In this document: positions 1-6,984 of the stretch, one piece after another | Layout: each line of letters begins with the position of its first letter | Position numbering within the stretch: the first letter of the stretch is position 1 | Source: Defluviitaleaceae bacterium | GTDB lineage: Bacteria; Bacillota; Clostridia; Lachnospirales; UBA5962 | Direction: 5' to 3' | Length of the DNA: 10,179 nucleotides | NCBI GenBank assembly: GCA_009780765.1 | Contig: WQZK01000043.1 | Coordinates: 1-10,179 of the forward strand | Position numbers and translations under genes: made by a program | Notes under the pieces: model-generated | Told to the model about the DNA's origin: nothing | Seen by the model: only the letters and a program-made list of their open reading frames with translations | Database searches by the model: none

Positions 1-1845
1 ACTGATTTCTGTTTCAATTCTCACTCGATTATCAATATTTTGAGAATTAATTATGCTTAATTCACCCAATAACTCTGCAAGCCTAAGAAATGAATCCTCT
101 GAATTATTGCTATTCGCATTTTGTAAAAAATTATTTATAATTTGTGGCGGTGGCGTAGGTGCTGTGCTTCTCCACGAAGGGTTAAGCCTTAAACTACCTG
201 TTATGGTGATAGTTTCACCTATGCGATAAAGCCTGCCTTCATCACATCGCCAACCCTCAAATTCATGTAGTGCCCTAAACAAATGCCCTTCATTAGGCAT
301 TATTACTGCAATATCGCTTTCTTTGTACTCATTTTCGTCTATAGGTGCACGCCCACCGTCGGCGTTTAAATTTGTGTATATAATTCTAAAAGTTTGCCTC
401 TGTGAGAAAACAGGATACAAAACAAGATTTTCCGAAATATTTCTTATCTGATTACCTAAAAACTCAGCAACTGTACTATTTTCAGTCCTCGACCAACCAA
501 CAAAAAGCTCAGAATCCACACCCATAAGTGTTGGTGCTAAAATATTTTGCCCGAGCGTTACAAGCTGATTAATTAGCCCTATATCAGGTGTTTCCATATC
601 AAAAGGTATCATAAATCTAACACTGTAATAAACTCCAAACTCAGCACTGCTTTGAGAGTGATGTGAATTGTTAAAAACTCTAAGTCTCGGGTAAAATTTT
701 GTATTGCTTCCTTGAGAAAAATTCCATGTAGTTTCTGAAAAACCGAGCATGTGCTCTCTTGCTCCTACTGTCATTTCAAACGATGTTAACATAGTTATAC
801 CTTCAATATTTTCGTTGGTAGATGTAAGTGAATCTTCATTTATGCTCCCATCAAAATAGTTGTTTACAAAAGTTGCTAAATCATCTTCGTGTGAAACAAA
901 TCCGCTATAAGAAGCATTTCCGCTAACCCTTACAGAAGAGTACGAGTTTTCAATCATGCCGCTCACAAAATTATAAACAAAGCCCGCCGAATAATTTGCA
1001 TCAATTTTGCCTGATGCATACGAATTTCTTATAATTCCACCAGTAATATTAGAAGCAAATCCACCAACTTGATTAATTTGAACTGGCGAGTTTATTGATG
1101 CGTAAGAAAAGCTTTCTTCAATAATTCCGTCATCTAAAATAACCAAAAACCCTCCTGCCACAAAATCTGAAGAGGTTCTATAAGAATTAACATCACCGTA
1201 AAAGAAAGATGATTGTATAAGACTATCAGCACCCATCATAACCGATATAAACCCACCAACCATACTACCTCCCGAAATATTTGCCATAGAACGAGAATTT
1301 ATAATATGCGTATCTTCTACAATTGCAGCAATTCCGCCAACTATATAACCTCCAATGATATTTCCAGATACAGAAACATTTCTTATTTCTGTTAAAACAG
1401 CATGCGAAACAAGCCCAGCAGTTAAATCTCCTCCACTTATATTCACGTTTACCAAGTTAATATTTTCTATTCTTGCACCAAACACAAATGAAAAAAGTGC
1501 AGAATAATCGCTATTTGTGTTAATAGTTAAATTATGTATAGATTTTGGCGAACCTGCTACAGAATAAAAAATACCCATAAACGGGTTTGCTGGCGTACCG
1601 ATTGGATTTATTGCAGTTGTTAGGTGAATATCATTTGCGAGCAAAAAATATTTTCCATGCGTATCATAACCTGCTGCAACTGCACTTGATAAATTAATTA
1701 AATCTGCTTGGTTTGTTATTAGATATGGGCTACTGCTTGTGCCATTGCCTGCTAAACTTAGGCTTGCATTTACATATAAATTATTGTTAAGCCCTAAACA
1801 AATCATAAAAATAATAACACCTTTTAAAAATATTCTTTTGTACAC
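1..1845 (-). CDS. Secreted cell-surface protein with GLUG and Listeria-Bacteroides repeats (C-terminus beyond window)
   Basis: An open frame of 615 codons runs without a stop from a GTG at 1845 to the left edge, so the C-terminus is missing. The N-terminus reads as a signal peptide: YKR, then a hydrophobic VIIFMICLGL stretch, then a likely cut after VNA near residue 30. Residues about 130-315 hold repeated units of the type VGGF...I.NSYASGKI, matching the GLUG motif seen in surface and adhesin-like proteins. Residues about 405-480 and 482-557 look like two Listeria-Bacteroides (InlB B-type) repeats; the second ends FEGW...YRIGETITITGSL...W and the first contains LFVGW and ENLVLYPVF. A proline linker (PTPPP) and an Asn-rich segment follow. 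The GTG start is preferred because AGGAG lies 8 bases upstream and this start supplies the basic end of the signal peptide; an ATG at 1806 is the alternative. The protein is probably exported and displayed or anchored by its unseen C-terminus. Ligand unknown; adhesion is an inference from family. Confidence 0.82.
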   Translation of the reverse strand, partial: MYKRIFLKGVIIFMICLGLNNNLYVNASLSLAGNGTSSSPYLITNQADLINLSSAVAAGYDTHGKYFLLANDIHLTTAINPIGTPANPFMGIFYSVAGSPKSIHNLTINTNSDYSALFSFVFGARIENINLVNVNISGGDLTAGLVSHAVLTEIRNVSVSGNIIGGYIVGGIAAIVEDTHIINSRSMANISGGSMVGGFISVMMGADSLIQSSFFYGDVNSYRTSSDFVAGGFLVILDDGIIEESFSYASINSPVQINQVGGFASNITGGIIRNSYASGKIDANYSAGFVYNFVSGMIENSYSSVRVSGNASYSGFVSHEDDLATFVNNYFDGSINEDSLTSTNENIEGITMLTSFEMTVGAREHMLGFSETTWNFSQGSNTKFYPRLRVFNNSHHSQSSAEFGVYYSVRFMIPFDMETPDIGLINQLVTLGQNILAPTLMGVDSELFVGWSRTENSTVAEFLGNQIRNISENLVLYPVFSQRQTFRIIYTNLNADGGRAPIDENEYKESDIAVIMPNEGHLFRALHEFEGWRCDEGRLYRIGETITITGSLRLNPSWRSTAPTPPPQIINNFLQNANSNNSEDSFLRLAELLGELSIINSQNIDNRVRIETEIS

Positions 1846-1848
1846 AAA

Positions 1849-1905
1849 AACCACTCCTATTTTGTCGATATATGTAAATATAACAATTTTACTATAGGAG
1901 TGGTT
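1849..1905 (-). promoter_or_regulatory. Perfect 12-bp inverted repeat covering the ribosome binding site of the surface-protein gene
   Basis: AACCACTCCTAT at 1849-1860 and its exact complement ATAGGAGTGGTT at 1894-1905 are separated by 33 bases. Read on the minus strand, the downstream arm contains the AGGAG Shine-Dalgarno (1858-1854), so the upstream arm is an anti-Shine-Dalgarno. The downstream arm is followed by TTTTTGTG, so a poor terminator-like reading is also possible, although the 33-base loop is long for that. A regulatory role is inferred from position. Confidence 0.55.
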
Positions 1906-1914
1906 AAAACACAA
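1886..1914 (-). promoter_or_regulatory. Candidate promoter of the surface-protein gene
   Basis: On the minus strand a TTGTGT box (1914-1909), a 17-base spacer and TAAAAT (1891-1886) form a sigma-A-like promoter. The -35 box is weak (3 of 6) and the -10 is good (5 of 6). Transcription would begin near 1879, inside the loop of the inverted repeat, giving a short leader that includes the Shine-Dalgarno but not the pairing arm. Confidence 0.35.
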
Positions 1915-1953
1915 TGAACTAATAGAACTTTAAAGCAATGCTTATAGAATTTT

Positions 1954-2885
1954 TTACCAACTTCCAAAGTTTTCATTCCACATAATAACATCTGGATGAT
2001 TCGCTATCATTTCTTCAATTCTTTCTGTACGAATCCAGTTAATAAAATTTAATGAAGGCCAATCTGTGCGCTCACCAAGCACAAATTCTTCGGTTTTTAC
2101 AAATTGTCCATCCATATATTTAAAGCTTTCATCAAAAAATTCTGATGCTGAGTTTTCCCAATATAATACCCTATCCCAATATAAGATTACGAACATCTCT
2201 CCATCCACTTCAATAACGTGATAACTACCTGCAACAAATCCATCTTCTCGCATTCCGCTTGGAAGTGATTGGATAACGCCATTTTCAAAATTGTCATAAA
2301 TCTCGTTCGTATTTAACATATATGCAACCATAGCCCTAGAATTAAAAAATACTGAAGTATAATTTTCGAGCATAAATATGTCAAGCTCTTCTAAAGAAAA
2401 TGGCATATTTATTATAGTTGGTTCTGCAAATATAATTTCCTCTTCTTCGATTATTATCTCACTGCCTTCTTCTATAGAAAAGGTATGTAGCACCCAATTA
2501 CCTATATCCAAAGAACCTAAAGCATATTGCCTAAATTCAAGCTCTGTATCACTTATTTTATAAACAGCAAACCCATTTTCTCCCCAAGGTGATACATGCC
2601 TATCGGCCGAGCTTAAAGTTAAAATTGCATTTTCTTGAAAAAATGTATCCCAAGGGTCTATCAAAATTCCTGAAACATGATTGAGATAAAACTCCTCTTC
2701 ACCATTTATCATTAGCGAAAGGCTATACCAAGGGGCTATTATACTGCCAAAATTGTCATGCGTTTCATGAATTTCAACTCGCCAGCTAATTGTTGTAACT
2801 GACTGGCTTACCTCTTCTTCTGCACTTCTACATGAAACTAAAAACAATGCAGATGCTACCAATAATACTAATAAAATTTTTTCAT
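1954..2885 (-). CDS. Putative lipoprotein, second tandem copy, frameshifted in the signal peptide
   Basis: This is a clear paralogue of the gene directly upstream (2923-3879), sharing runs such as ETHDNFG, EIIFAEPTII, GMREDGFVA, YIDGQFVK-like and VIMW. The natural start is the ATG at 2885, 5 bases after a perfect GGAGG. That ATG is followed by only six A residues, so the frame hits TAG at the sixth codon. With a seventh A, as in the sister gene, it would read MKKILLVLLVASALFLVSC, with the lipobox Cys at residue 19 exactly as in the sister, for 310 residues in total. From there the frame is open to TAA at 1954. A TTG at 2862 is the only usual initiator left in frame near the start; it has no Shine-Dalgarno and would drop the basic end of the signal peptide. 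The mature part is acidic and globular; no family is recognised. It may be a recent pseudogene, a slippage-controlled gene or a one-base sequence error. Confidence 0.7.
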
Positions 2886-2890
2886 AATTT

Positions 2891-2895
2891 CCTCC
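2891..2895 (-). promoter_or_regulatory. Shine-Dalgarno GGAGG marking the intended start of the second lipoprotein gene
   Basis: GGAGG on the minus strand sits 5 bases before the ATG at 2885 and 28 bases before the in-frame TTG at 2862. It therefore points to the ATG, which is out of frame with the body of the gene, and supports the frameshift reading. Confidence 0.7.
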
Positions 2896-2922
2896 TACAT
2901 ATTTATACCTAATTATATTTCA

Positions 2923-3879
2923 TCATATTCTTTCACTCCACATAATAACATTTGAATGGTTTGATATAAGTTCGTTCAATCTGTCCGAACGAACCCAGTT
3001 AATAAACGGTGCTCCGCCCCACGGTTCTCCTTCAAAAATAAACTGTTCCATTTTCACAAATTGCCCATCTATATACTCAAAGCTTTCAGCAAAAAATGAT
3101 GCTGTTGGGTCTTCGCGTTTGAGAACATTTTCCCAAAATAAAATTACATAAGCTCTTTCTTCCGCCAAATTTGCAACAGAATATCCCCTAGCCACAAAAC
3201 CATCTTCACGCATCCCGTTTGGAAGTATCTCTATAGAACCATTTTCAAAGTCACGATATATATCCTCCATAAGAGCTAGCCACACTTCAAAATCATTATG
3301 GACAAAAAATATAGAAGTATAATGCTCTAGCATAAACTCGGTCGCTTTTTCTAAATTAAATGGCAAATGAATTATTGTTGGCTCTGCGAATATAATTTCA
3401 GGCTCTTCTGTTTCTATAATACTGTTTTGTTCTATTTCAATAGTGTGAGCATCCCATATATGAACATCAGAGGTGCCAAACAAACCATAGTGCCTTAAAA
3501 CAAGCTCTGTTTCACTAGTCCTTAAAACTGCAAAACTGTCTTCGTGCAGATTTCTAGCTCTCGAACTTAATGTTATCAGTGAACCTTCTTCAAACCAATC
3601 TTCAGAAGGTTCGGCTATCAACGTTCCAAAAAAGTTATTACGAAAATTATACCCTACTGCACCATCTGCAACCAATGAAATGGTATACCACGGGTCTATA
3701 ATATTCCCAAAATTATCATGTGTTTCACGAATTATAACTTGCCAATTAATTATTATAGTTTGAGGCTCTTCCACTTCTTCTATAGTTTCTTCCACTTCTT
3801 CTGCTACTTCATCTGTGCTTCTGCAAGAAACTAAAAACAGTGCAGATGATAATAACAAAGCTAATAAAATTTTTTTCAT
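2923..3879 (-). CDS. Putative lipoprotein, first tandem copy, intact
   Basis: This encodes 318 residues. The N-terminus is a lipoprotein signal: MKK, a Leu/Ala-rich core and the lipobox LVSC with the lipidated Cys at residue 19, so the protein should be anchored on the outer face of the membrane by Lgt and Lsp processing. Residues about 20-40 are a very acidic linker (repeats of EEVEE), then a globular part rich in Trp, Phe and Glu. No catalytic motif or named family is recognised. The ATG overlaps the miaB stop in an ATGA arrangement and its ribosome binding site (AAAGGTGAG) lies inside the end of miaB, which suggests translational coupling. Only 37 bases separate its TGA from the intended ATG of the downstream paralogue, so the two are probably co-transcribed. 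Their similarity along the whole length points to tandem duplication. Function unknown. Confidence 0.85.
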   Translation of the reverse strand: MKKILLALLLSSALFLVSCRSTDEVAEEVEETIEEVEEPQTIIINWQVIIRETHDNFGNIIDPWYTISLVADGAVGYNFRNNFFGTLIAEPSEDWFEEGSLITLSSRARNLHEDSFAVLRTSETELVLRHYGLFGTSDVHIWDAHTIEIEQNSIIETEEPEIIFAEPTIIHLPFNLEKATEFMLEHYTSIFFVHNDFEVWLALMEDIYRDFENGSIEILPNGMREDGFVARGYSVANLAEERAYVILFWENVLKREDPTASFFAESFEYIDGQFVKMEQFIFEGEPWGGAPFINWVRSDRLNELISNHSNVIMWSERI

Positions 3880-5288
3880 GCTAACTCACCTTTCAAGTAG
3901 AATGTTTTACAATCTACAATTTTAACATCAACAATTTCGCCAATCAAATCTTTAGAACCTTCAAAATGAACAATGCTGTTATCATCTAATCTACCCGAAA
4001 GCACATTCTCGTCATTTTTACTAACAGACTCTACTAAAACTCCATAAACTCCACCAATATGTGCTTTATTAAGCTCGTAAATTATAGGGTTAAGCGTTTC
4101 CACAACCTTATTAAAGCGATGTTTTGCAATTTGTTCTTCAATCTGGTCTTCCATTCTTGCGGCTTCTGTGCCATCACGCTTAGAGTAAATAAACGTAAAA
4201 GCTGTACTAAATCGCACTTTTTTGATGATGTCTATAGTTGCTTCATTATCTTCCTCTGTTTCACCAGGAAAGCCAACTATAATATCAGTCGTGATAGAAA
4301 TATCAGAAACAGCAGCTCTTAACTTTTCAACAAGCTCTAAATACTTATCTCTATCATAAAAGCGGTTCATTTTATCTAAAATTATAGAACTGCCCGATTG
4401 TACAGGTAAATGGATACTTTTGCAGATATTTTCTCGTTCTTTGATAACCTCGATAAGCTCATCTGAAAAGTCCTTCGGATGGCTTGTCATAAACCTAATA
4501 CGTTTAAGTCCTGAAACGTCCGAAATCATCCTTAAAAGCTCTGCAAAAGTTACTTCTGGCTCTAAAGTTTTCCCATAAGAATTTACATTTTGCCCAAGAA
4601 GCGTTATTTCTTTAACGCCATCTGCTACCAAATTTTTAACTTCTCTTATAATATCAGCAACCTCTCGGCTACGCTCACGCCCACGAACATAAGGAACTAT
4701 ACAGTAAGTACAAAAATTATTGCACCCATACATAATATTAACACTTGCTTTAAACTTATATTTTCTTTCTTGTGGCAAATCTTCAACAATATCACGCTGC
4801 TCTTTCCAAACATCTATTATCTGCGATTTCGACTCGATGTTAGTATGCAAAAGTTGCGGTAAGCGGTATAAATTATACGTACCAAAAATAATGTCAACAA
4901 CATTATAAGATGCTTTAATTTTTTCAATAACAGCATCTTGCTGCATCATGCAACCACACAAAATAACCTTTAAATTTTTATTCTTAGCCTTTAAGCCCTT
5001 AATAAAGCCAAGATTTCCGTATATGCGATTTTCAGCATTCTCTCTAATACAACATGTGTTGTATATAATTAAATCGGCTTCTTCTATACTTTCTGTAGCC
5101 GAGTAACCCATTTCGTTAAGCATACCAATAATTTTTTCAGAATCATGTGCATTCATCTGGCAACCATAAGTTACTGTGTGGTGTTTTAAACCCTTGCCTT
5201 TATTTATTTCGCCAACTTTTCTTATATATTCTCTTTGAATTTCAACTTCTTTAACACTTGGATTTATTGCCTCTTCCCGCTTGCTCAA
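3876..5288 (-). CDS. miaB: tRNA-2-methylthio-N6-dimethylallyladenosine synthase
   Basis: MiaB is a radical SAM enzyme that inserts sulfur and methylates C2 of N6-isopentenyladenosine-37, giving ms2i6A in tRNAs that read codons starting with U. The 470-residue length fits the family. The N-terminal UPF0004 domain supplies the second [4Fe-4S] cluster through C43 (GCQMN), C79 (TCCIRE) and C113 (GCMMQ). The radical SAM motif CNNFCTYC gives C189, C193 and C196, followed by GRERSR, GQNVNSYG and HLPVQSGS, all typical. A TRAM domain for RNA binding fills roughly residues 405-468. The start is a TTG with GGAGG 7 bases upstream (5300-5296). No upstream ATG competes. It is the first gene of a minus-strand unit with the two lipoprotein genes, overlapping the next start by 4 bases. 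That linkage is not functionally obvious. All six cluster cysteines are present, so the enzyme should be active. Confidence 0.96.
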   Translation of the reverse strand: MSKREEAINPSVKEVEIQREYIRKVGEINKGKGLKHHTVTYGCQMNAHDSEKIIGMLNEMGYSATESIEEADLIIYNTCCIRENAENRIYGNLGFIKGLKAKNKNLKVILCGCMMQQDAVIEKIKASYNVVDIIFGTYNLYRLPQLLHTNIESKSQIIDVWKEQRDIVEDLPQERKYKFKASVNIMYGCNNFCTYCIVPYVRGRERSREVADIIREVKNLVADGVKEITLLGQNVNSYGKTLEPEVTFAELLRMISDVSGLKRIRFMTSHPKDFSDELIEVIKERENICKSIHLPVQSGSSIILDKMNRFYDRDKYLELVEKLRAAVSDISITTDIIVGFPGETEEDNEATIDIIKKVRFSTAFTFIYSKRDGTEAARMEDQIEEQIAKHRFNKVVETLNPIIYELNKAHIGGVYGVLVESVSKNDENVLSGRLDDNSIVHFEGSKDLIGEIVDVKIVDCKTFYLKGELA

Positions 5289-5329
5289 AATATAACCTCC
5301 GAATTTTAATGATTTTTACATATAAAATG

Positions 5330-5338
5330 ATTATATCA
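5330..5338 (-). promoter_or_regulatory. Extended -10 promoter of miaB
   Basis: The minus strand reads TGATATAAT, a perfect TATAAT (5335-5330) with a TG one base upstream, about 40 bases before the TTG start. No good -35 hexamer lies 16-18 bases upstream; an AT-rich tract further up could act as an UP element. A 5-bp dyad GCAAA-T-TTTGC (5346-5356) lies just upstream. Confidence 0.55.
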
Positions 5339-5410
5339 CAAAAACGCAAATTTTGCATACTACTATAAATAAATCTTTTTTAATTAATTTTAAATGAACC
5401 AAACTTAATA

Positions 5411-5450
5411 TTGCAACAATATATAAGTGAAGTGTTGGTCTTGCAACAAT
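5411..5450 (+). repeat. Two direct copies of TTGCAACAAT upstream of the NfeD-SPFH operon
   Basis: TTGCAACAAT occurs at 5411-5420 and again at 5441-5450, exactly 30 bases apart, about three helical turns. The first copy lies in a perfect dyad ATATTG-CAA-CAATAT (5409-5423 region); the second covers the -35 box of the operon promoter. The arrangement suits a dimeric regulator bound at two sites, but this is inference. Confidence 0.4.
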
Positions 5451-5469
5451 CAAACTTTTGTGTTATAAT
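5441..5469 (+). promoter_or_regulatory. Sigma-A promoter of the NfeD-SPFH operon
   Basis: TTGCAA (5441-5446), a 17-base spacer and a perfect TATAAT (5464-5469) with an extended TG (TGT before the -10). The start of transcription would be near 5476, leaving a leader of about 25 bases before the ATG at 5501 with its AGGGGG ribosome binding site. Confidence 0.75.
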
Positions 5470-5500
5470 TAACATATAATTTAAAAAAGGGGGTATTATC

Positions 5501-5932
5501 ATGAATTACGAGGTTATTTTTTGGTTCGTACTTCTCTTAATTTTATTAGTAGCCGAGCTTGTTACGCTAAACCCAACGCTCATTTGGTTTTGTATAGGCT
5601 CGTTAGTTTCGTTGGTTTTAGCCATCATTGGCGTTCCAATAGCTGTACAGCTACTAGCATTTGTTATAGTTTCTGCTGCAATGCTTTACTTAACAAAACC
5701 TTTTGTTCAAAGGTTTTTATCAGAAAAGCACGAACCGACTAATATTATTGACAGAATTATAGGTTCAACCTGCATGGTTTCGGAAACTATAAACAATTTA
5801 GAAAACACAGGATACATTAAATTTGATGGTAAAGAGTTTAGAGCAAGAACGCTTGAAAACATTACTATCGAAGCCGGAAGCCAAGTAGTTGTTGAGAAAC
5901 TCGAAGGTGTTACGGCTTACGTAAGAACATAA
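5501..5932 (+). CDS. Short NfeD-like membrane protein with C-terminal OB fold
   Basis: The 143-residue protein has a hydrophobic N-terminal half with about three membrane segments (roughly residues 5-22, 27-44 and 47-65) and a C-terminal soluble domain from about 88 to 143 with the pattern GSTCMV...GYIKFDGKEFRART...AGSQVVVEKLEGVTAYV, typical of the NfeD OB fold. It lacks the ClpP-class serine protease domain of long NfeD proteins, so it is the short type that works with an SPFH protein, thought to act in membrane microdomain organisation and protein quality control. The start has AGGGGG 7 bases upstream. The SPFH gene follows after 28 bases with its own strong ribosome binding site, the classic operon pair for this family. 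The family assignment is secure; the precise cellular task is known only in general terms. Confidence 0.88.
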   Translation: MNYEVIFWFVLLLILLVAELVTLNPTLIWFCIGSLVSLVLAIIGVPIAVQLLAFVIVSAAMLYLTKPFVQRFLSEKHEPTNIIDRIIGSTCMVSETINNLENTGYIKFDGKEFRARTLENITIEAGSQVVVEKLEGVTAYVRT

Positions 5933-5960
5933 TTAATTAAATTAAAAGGAGGATTTTGTT

Positions 5961-6887
5961 ATGCCATTACAGTTCATTGTTTTAATCGCAGTTGCAGTGT
6001 TTATACTGCTTATACTTGCGAAAAATGTTAGAATCGTTCCACAAGCAAACGCCTATGTTATCGAGAGAATTGGTAAATATCACACCACTTGGAATGTTGG
6101 TATACATTTCAAAATACCAATTGTGGACAGGATTGTTAAAAAAATCAGTTTAAAAGAATTTGTTGCAGATTTCCCACCTCAGCCTGTTATCACTAAAGAT
6201 AACGTTAAAATGCAGATAGACACTATCATTTACTTGCAGGTTACAGACTCTAGGCTACATACTTATGGTGTTGACAGGCCTCTTGTAGCTATAGAAAATT
6301 TAACGGCAACAACTTTAAGAAATATTATTGGTGAACTTGAGCTTGACGAGTCTTTAACATCAAGAGACACAATCAACACTAAAATGCGTGCTATTTTAGA
6401 CGAAGCAACAGACCCTTGGGGCATTAAAATCACAAGGGTAGAGCTTAGAAACATCATTCCACCAGCTGATATTCAAGTTGCGATGGAGAAACAGATGAAA
6501 GCCGAGCGTGAGCGTCGTGAAAAAATTCTTCTTGCAGAAGGTGAAAAAGAATCAGCTATCCTTCGTGCTCGTGGTGAAAGAGAATCGGCTATCTTACAAG
6601 CAGAAGGTAGAAAAGAAGCTATCATCCTTCAAGCAGAAGCTGAAAGGCAAGCCAGAGTTAAAGCCGCTGAAGGTGAAGCAGAAGCTATACTTAAAATACA
6701 AGAAGCAACCGCCAAAGGTATTATTATGATTAACGAATCTGCTCCAGGCCAAGGCGTTATTGCTATTAAAAGCCTTGAAACGTTTGAAAAAGTTGCTGAT
6801 GGTCAGGCTACAAAAATTATTATTCCATCAGAAATTCAAGGACTTGCTGGGCTTGCAACAAGTGTTAAAGAGCTACTTAAAGACTAA
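5961..6887 (+). CDS. Stomatin/prohibitin-like SPFH (band 7) membrane protein
   Basis: The 308-residue protein has one N-terminal membrane segment (about residues 4-20), then an SPFH domain (about 22-178) with VPQANAYVIERIGKY, GIHFKIPIVDRI and RNIIPPADIQ, all strongly conserved in bacterial stomatins of the QmcA type. A long Ala/Glu-rich coiled coil covers about 176-252, and a short C-terminal segment ends ETFEKVADGQATKIIIPSE. Such proteins form large membrane-bound ring or cage oligomers and are paired with NfeD proteins, as here. The start follows AGGAGG by 8 bases. The coiled coil includes five consecutive 11-residue units (191-245). No clear terminator follows the TAA; the left arm of the restriction-modification cassette begins only 12 bases later, so read-through into that cassette is possible. 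Confidence 0.93.
   Translation: MPLQFIVLIAVAVFILLILAKNVRIVPQANAYVIERIGKYHTTWNVGIHFKIPIVDRIVKKISLKEFVADFPPQPVITKDNVKMQIDTIIYLQVTDSRLHTYGVDRPLVAIENLTATTLRNIIGELELDESLTSRDTINTKMRAILDEATDPWGIKITRVELRNIIPPADIQVAMEKQMKAERERREKILLAEGEKESAILRARGERESAILQAEGRKEAIILQAEAERQARVKAAEGEAEAILKIQEATAKGIIMINESAPGQGVIAIKSLETFEKVADGQATKIIIPSEIQGLAGLATSVKELLKD
6531..6695 (+). repeat. Five imperfect 33-base repeats encoding hendecads of the SPFH coiled coil
   Basis: Residues 191-245 divide into five 11-residue units of the form xAEGExESAIL, reflected in the DNA as roughly 33-base units. An 11-residue period is typical for a nearly straight coiled coil and is common in stomatin-like proteins. Confidence 0.7.
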
Positions 6888-6898
6888 TGCGAATATAT

Positions 6899-6950
6899 AA
6901 AAAATCTGATGCCTTATAGAACATATGCTATAGAGGGTGGAAATAACGCA
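6899..6950 (+). repeat. Left inverted repeat of the restriction-modification cassette
   Basis: This 52-base segment is repeated in inverted orientation at 8695-8746. The outer 12 bases (AAAAAATCTGAT) and the inner 17 bases (AGGGTGGAAATAACGCA) are identical, and the 23 bases between match at 11 positions, many of the differences being transitions. The middle can fold locally (TATAG with CTATA plus CCT with AGG). It starts 12 bases after the SPFH stop codon. Confidence 0.75.
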
Positions 6951-6973
6951 ATTAATTCATGTGAATAAAAGGT

Positions 6974-6979
6974 AGGTGG
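6974..6979 (+). promoter_or_regulatory. Ribosome binding site that sets the methyltransferase start
   Basis: AGGTGG lies 5 bases before the ATG at 6985. A GTG at 6976 is in frame but sits inside this site, so the ATG is the likely start. Confidence 0.65.
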
Positions 6980-6984
6980 GATAT

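Noticed and set aside
1213..1395. Plus-strand open frame of 60 codons opposite the surface-protein gene
   Set aside because: It lies wholly antisense to a much longer frame with clear repeats, and its product is low-complexity (Asn, Tyr, Ile, His) without any motif.
1934..1944. AAGC-AAT-GCTT as a terminator after the second lipoprotein gene
   Set aside because: Only a 4-bp stem with no T-run; too weak to support.
2860..2862. TTG at 2862 as the true start of the second lipoprotein
   Set aside because: It has no Shine-Dalgarno in range and would remove the Met-Lys-Lys end of the signal peptide that the sister gene keeps.
6531..6695. Tandem 33-base units as a CRISPR-like or satellite array
   Set aside because: They are in frame, contiguous and degenerate, and encode the SPFH coiled-coil hendecads.
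6955..6966. Dyad ATTCA-TG-TGAAT just upstream of the methyltransferase as a controller-protein operator
   Set aside because: Arms of only 5 bp in AT-rich DNA and no controller-protein gene in the cassette.
6976..6984. In-frame GTG at 6976 as the start of the methyltransferase
   Set aside because: It lies inside the AGGTGG ribosome binding site that serves the ATG at 6985, and adds only three residues before the conserved part.
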